The notes below the pieces were generated by a model, which worked only from the letters and a program-made list of their open reading frames with translations, had not been told where the DNA came from and made no database searches. Made by a program: the position numbers and the translations under genes. Below are positions 63,727 through 64,000 of a stretch of DNA of 64,000 nt, one piece after another. Each line of letters begins with the position of its first letter. Position 1 is the first letter of the stretch. Source of the stretch: Planctomycetota bacterium. Its GTDB lineage: Bacteria > Planctomycetota > J058 > J103. The stretch spans positions 124,001 through 188,000 of the forward strand of contig BPJM01000007.1 of the NCBI GenBank assembly GCA_026004615.1. The letters are read 5' to 3'.

Positions 63727-64000
63727 GCGGCGCCGGGGAGCGTCCCGCGCGGCGCGGGCGCTGGATCGCCTACGCGGCGCTCGCGGCCGGCCTGCTCGCC
63801 ACCCTGGGCGTATCTGTCCTACACCTACACCGCGCGAAGCCCCGGACGCGGGCGCGGCGACTACCACTACCGGTTCGCATCCGGGGAGTTCGAGTGCGAG
63901 CCGCCCGTGGCCACGCGGATCGCGCACCTCGCGCAGCAGTGGGGCAACCGCGGCTGGCGGATGGCGGGTGGGCGCTCGTTCGTGGAGCTTCGCCTTGACG
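63723..64000 (+). CDS. Membrane-anchored protein, truncated by window edge (frame break near 63810)
   Basis: The first 92 residues of a small protein. A GTG start at 63723 overlaps the stop of the previous gene. A membrane helix (IAYAALAAGLLATL) is followed, after a one-base shift near 63810, by a soluble domain with YHYRFASGEFECEPPVATRI and LAQQWGNRGWRMAGGRSF. The second block resembles DUF4177-type domains (leaves of lnexGWelv pattern), but that is weak. The last visible codons are in frame and the gene continues beyond the window. Confidence 0.5.

Overview
The window is about 72-73% G+C and densely packed. It looks like a chromosomal segment of a Gram-negative bacterium of the PVC superphylum, most likely a planctomycete (inference). 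The reasons are a secretin / PilM / PilO-like operon of the kind described in Verrucomicrobia and planctomycetes without a pilin, two TPR-carrying Ser/Thr kinases, ExbB/ExbD genes set among exported TPR proteins, an LptD-like outer-membrane protein, and FHA, DUF4388 and GGDEF signalling proteins. No rRNA, tRNA, CRISPR array, insertion sequence or prophage was recognised.

Layout. 1-13.1 kb: one long minus-strand transcription unit behind a good sigma-70 promoter. It encodes a PilM-PilN fusion, a PilO-like protein, an FnIII-like membrane protein, a lipoprotein secretin, two exported TPR proteins, ExbB and two ExbD proteins. 13.2-20.3 kb: uracil-DNA glycosylase with a bifunctional-nuclease-family protein, an oppDF-type ATPase pair coupled to ridA and coaD, and an LptD-like protein. 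20.6-29.5 kb: an M91-like zinc metallopeptidase, a DegT aminotransferase, TatD, a TrkH/TrkA/HAMP-PAS cluster, NUDIX, and a coiled-coil protein with a putative nuclease-like domain and 63-bp tandem repeats. 29.5-42 kb: lysS, an FHA-GAF-GAF-GGDEF protein, a giant kinase-TPR protein divergent from a zinc-ribbon TPR protein, and argS. 42-54 kb: an STN-domain protein, cardiolipin synthase, ribH-nusB-ftsY, FHA-DUF4388, a peptidase-MA-like TPR protein coupled to an inositol monophosphatase with an internal TAG, valS and a YjbQ protein. 54-64 kb: a membrane protein, an RluA-type pseudouridine synthase, an NHL-propeller protein, a second kinase and two partly unreadable small membrane genes.

How the genes work together. 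The first operon reads as an envelope-spanning machine: a cytoplasmic actin-like ring with inner-membrane stalk, an outer-membrane secretin, periplasmic TPR scaffolds and a proton-motive-force motor (ExbB/ExbD). No pilin, PilB/PilT ATPase or PilC is visible. Much of the rest is signalling (kinases, FHA, GAF, GGDEF, HAMP-PAS) and translation (lysS, argS, valS).

Caveat. About 20 of the roughly 45 genes contain frame breaks that join recognisable domains across reading frames, nearly always at G/C runs. One break can be shown to be a single extra base by comparing copies of an internal repeat. I treat these as probable sequencing or assembly errors and give whole-gene coordinates rather than fragments.
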